NCBI GenBank assembly: GCA_013821865.1
Contig: PNJM01000073.1
Span: 1 to 9,870, forward strand
Direction: 5' to 3'
Length of the DNA: 9,870 bases
Origin: Rhodocyclaceae bacterium
GTDB taxonomy: Bacteria > Pseudomonadota > Gammaproteobacteria > Burkholderiales > Rhodocyclaceae
The notes under the pieces were generated by a model, which searched no databases, was not told the origin of the DNA, and saw only the letters and a list, made by a program, of their open reading frames with translations. The position numbers were made by a program, and so were the translations under genes. How positions within the stretch are numbered: the first letter of the stretch is position 1; each line of letters begins with the position of its first letter. This document shows, piece by piece, positions 8,176 through 9,870 of this stretch.

Positions 8176-9072
8176 ATGACGCAGGACAAGCACTTTCCCC
8201 AAGGCCTCAATGCCTGGCTCGATCGCATCCGCGACCAGGAGATGCCGATCTTCGGCCGCACGGCAGAGCAGATCCGGGAGCTGACGGACAGCGACAAGGC
8301 CGCGGTATCGGAACTGGCCGAGGCCATCCTCCACGATCCGGGCATGACGGCGAAGCTGCTGCGGATCGCCAACAGCGTCATTTTCAACACCTCCGGCTAC
8401 CAGCTGAGGACGGTCAGCCGGGCCATCGTCATGCTCGGTTTCGACATGGTGCGCCAGGTCGCGCTTACGGTCGCTTTTGTGGACGCTTTCCTCAAGGGGC
8501 CGGTGCGCGAGCGCGTGCTGCGTGAAATGGCGCGCTCCTTCCATGCGGCCGTCCAGGCGCGCTGGCTTGCCTCAAAGCGACACGACGCCCAGCCGGAAGA
8601 GGTGTTTATCGCGGCCCTGCTTTATCGCTTCGGCGAACTGGCCTTCTGGTGCTTCGCCGGCGAGGCGGGAGAAGAACTCGACCGGGCCCTGCAGGCGGAC
8701 CCGCAGTTTCCGGGCGATGTCGAGCAGGCGGTGGTGGGCTTCCGGCTGCGGCAGCTGACGGCCGCCCTGGCCGGCGAGTGGCGCGTCAGCCCCTTGCTGC
8801 AGGCTGTTCTCAAGGGCGGCTATCCGCGCCCCTCGCGCGAACAGGCCGTCGTCATCGCCTATCGCCTGGCGGAAGGCGTCGAGACCGGCTGGGATTCCGA
8901 GCGAGCGAAGGCAAGAATGAATGAAGTGGCCGGCTACCTGCAGGTTCCGGTCGAGGGCATCGTCGCGCAGGTGGCAGCCAATGCCGCGGATGCGGCGAGA
9001 ATCGCCGAGGCATTCGGCGCCGCGGCGGTCGTGCCGTTCATTCCCGAAACGCCTGCCGGGCCGCAAGAGTAG
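8176..9072 (+). CDS. HDOD domain-containing protein (signalling type, function unknown)
   Basis: 298 aa, cytoplasmic, with no signal peptide or membrane helix. HDOD domains are relatives of HD phosphohydrolases that lost catalysis and usually act as regulatory or interaction modules in bacterial signalling. Visible core: MPIFGRT (~23-29), [19 protein letters not shown] (~50-68), [20 protein letters not shown] (81-100), then a helix with His123 ([14 protein letters not shown]) and [20 protein letters not shown] (141-160). The usual HD pair of 'LLHDIG' is replaced by Tyr-Arg (LLYRFG), so phosphodiesterase activity is unlikely. The C-terminal ~100 residues are Ala-rich and helical, and no GGDEF, EAL or receiver domain is attached. 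The ATG at 8176 follows secA by 12 bases; AGGA (8172-8175) abuts the ATG, too close for efficient SD pairing, so expression may depend on coupling with secA. An alternative start is ATG 8242. The specific role is not known. Confidence 0.85.
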   Translation: MTQDKHFPQGLNAWLDRIRDQEMPIFGRTAEQIRELTDSDKAAVSELAEAILHDPGMTAKLLRIANSVIFNTSGYQLRTVSRAIVMLGFDMVRQVALTVAFVDAFLKGPVRERVLREMARSFHAAVQARWLASKRHDAQPEEVFIAALLYRFGELAFWCFAGEAGEELDRALQADPQFPGDVEQAVVGFRLRQLTAALAGEWRVSPLLQAVLKGGYPRPSREQAVVIAYRLAEGVETGWDSERAKARMNEVAGYLQVPVEGIVAQVAANAADAARIAEAFGAAAVVPFIPETPAGPQE

Positions 9073-9103
9073 GCGGCCGGACCGGCTCGGTAGCCGGGCC
9101 GCC
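9072..9103 (+). other. Compound GC-rich hairpin after the HDOD gene
   Basis: The outer stem pairs GGCGGCC (9072-9078) with GGCCGCC (9097-9103). The inner stem uses CCGGCT (9082-9087) and AGCCGG (9092-9097) around a CGGT loop; the two share base 9097, leaving a small bulge. It starts on the stop codon's last base. No U-tract follows, so termination is uncertain. Confidence 0.5.
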
Positions 9104-9107
9104 GGCG

Positions 9108-9130
9108 CCGAAGGGAGTCCCCTTGGGGAT
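9108..9130 (-). repeat. Dispersed intergenic repeat, copy 2 (upstream of argJ, inverted)
   Basis: The reverse complement of 9108-9127 matches 5325-5344 at 18 of 20 bases. It includes a TCCCC-TT-GGGGA hairpin (9118-9129) immediately before the putative argJ -10. Confidence 0.6.
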
Positions 9131-9135
9131 ATACT
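9130..9135 (+). promoter_or_regulatory. Possible -10 element of argJ
   Basis: TATACT, 31 bases before the argJ ATG. No acceptable -35 at 16-18 bases spacing and no TGn extension, so the call is weak; argJ could also be read through from the secA-HDOD unit. Confidence 0.35.
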
Positions 9136-9155
9136 GCGCGCTATTCCGATTCATC

Positions 9156-9159
9156 AGGA
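9156..9159 (+). promoter_or_regulatory. Ribosome binding site of argJ
   Basis: AGGA seven bases before the ATG at 9167; it supports this start. Confidence 0.6.
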
Positions 9160-9166
9160 CCATCCC

Positions 9167-9870
9167 ATGCCGGTCAACCTCTTGCCGCCCGCCGCCGATG
9201 CGCTTTATCCGGTGCCGGGCGTTTCCCTCGGCATCGGCCAGGCCGGCATCCGCAAGGCCAATCGCCAGGACCTGCTGCTGATCAGGCTGGGGGAAGGTGC
9301 CGCCGTTGCCGGCGTGTTCACCCAGAACCGCTTCTGTGCCGCCCCGGTCATCGTCTGCCGCGAGCATCTGGGAGCGGTGGCAAATACGGGAAGCATCAGG
9401 GCGCTGGTTGTGAACACCGGCATCGCCAACGCCGGCACCGGCGAGCAGGGTATGCAGACCGCACGCGCCACCTGCGAGGCGGCGGCCCGGTTGCTGGAAT
9501 GCGAGCCGCGGCAGGTGCTGCCGTTCTCGACGGGTGTCATCATGGAGCCGCTTCCGGTCGAGCGCATTGCCGCCGGCCTGCCCGCCTGCGCGGCCGACCT
9601 GCGCGAGGACAACTGGGCGAACGCCGCCCAGGCCATCATGACCACCGACACCCTGCCCAAGGCCGCCTCGCGCCGCCTTGCCATCGACGGCAGGACGGTC
9701 ACGGTGACGGGCATCTCAAAGGGCGCCGGCATGATCCGGCCCAACATGGCGACCATGCTCGGCTTCGTTGCCACCGATGCGGCAGTGGCGCAGCCGCTGC
9801 TGCGGCAGCTGGTGCGCGAGGCAGCCGACTGCTCCTTCAATTGCGTCACGGTCGATGGCGACACCTCGAC
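9167..9870 (+). CDS. argJ: ArgJ, glutamate N-acetyltransferase (bifunctional type uncertain), 5' part
   Basis: The frame is open from ATG 9167 to the right edge (234 full codons of a usual ~400), so the 3' end lies outside. ArgJ transfers acetyl from N-acetylornithine to glutamate, closing the cyclic arginine pathway; some enzymes also use acetyl-CoA, and the sequence does not decide between these. N-terminal features: [20 protein letters not shown], then [33 protein letters not shown], oxyanion-hole motif [10 protein letters not shown] (Ser121-Thr122-Gly123), [10 protein letters not shown] (Thr159 on) and [16 protein letters not shown], with the self-cleavage site between Ala195 and Thr196. 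Thr196 becomes the N-terminal nucleophile of the beta chain, so the autoprocessing machinery is intact as far as visible. The neighbour secA matches the order I recall in Pseudomonas. SD AGGA at 9156-9159. No anomaly. Confidence 0.97.
   Translation, partial: MPVNLLPPAADALYPVPGVSLGIGQAGIRKANRQDLLLIRLGEGAAVAGVFTQNRFCAAPVIVCREHLGAVANTGSIRALVVNTGIANAGTGEQGMQTARATCEAAARLLECEPRQVLPFSTGVIMEPLPVERIAAGLPACAADLREDNWANAAQAIMTTDTLPKAASRRLAIDGRTVTVTGISKGAGMIRPNMATMLGFVATDAAVAQPLLRQLVREAADCSFNCVTVDGDTS

Overview
The window is a GC-rich, densely coded chromosomal stretch, most likely from a betaproteobacterium and probably a Rhodocyclales-like lineage. That placement rests on three things: the division/cell-wall gene order, FtsZ features such as the Lys in the T3 loop and the C-terminal IPAFLRKQAD tail, and LpxC, SecA and ArgJ sequences of proteobacterial type. 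It is an inference, not a database result.

Layout. (1) Positions 1-2662 are the end of the dcw cluster: the 3' end of ftsQ, then ftsA (overlapping ftsQ by ATGA) and ftsZ (strong AAGGAGG ribosome binding site). (2) Positions 2663-3848 hold a short intergenic region with inverted repeats and a probable promoter, lpxC (first committed step of lipid A synthesis), and a translationally coupled 60-residue two-helix membrane protein that is missed if the longest ORF is taken. (3) Positions 3883-4320 on the minus strand encode a DUF721/DciA-type protein (replicative helicase loading), convergent with lpxC. (4) Positions 4348-5292 encode a membrane-anchored coiled-coil M23 (LytM) endopeptidase with a full set of zinc/catalytic motifs. 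(5) Positions 5293-5448 are a 156-base leader carrying hairpins, a dispersed repeat and a promoter, followed by secA (904 aa, start ATG 5449). (6) Positions 8176-9072 encode an HDOD-domain protein 12 bases after secA. (7) Positions 9073-9166 hold a second copy of the dispersed repeat (inverted) and a weak promoter, and then argJ runs off the right edge.

The genes link septum assembly (FtsQ/A/Z), outer-membrane lipid synthesis (LpxC), peptidoglycan cleavage (M23), replication restart/initiation (DciA) and protein export (SecA). The ftsZ-lpxC-dciA-secA-argJ association resembles the arrangement I recall from Pseudomonas and other proteobacteria lacking DnaC. No SecM-like arrest peptide is visible before secA.

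I found no defence system, mobile element, CRISPR, tRNA or rRNA, and no clearly new biological system. The most interesting signals are non-coding: an almost identical promoter/leader module in front of lpxC and secA, neither of which has a Shine-Dalgarno sequence; a perfect 9-bp palindrome in the secA promoter; and a 20-base repeat (18/20 identical) in opposite orientation upstream of secA and argJ. Two little-characterised proteins (the lpxC-coupled membrane peptide and the HDOD protein between secA and argJ) are also worth a look.
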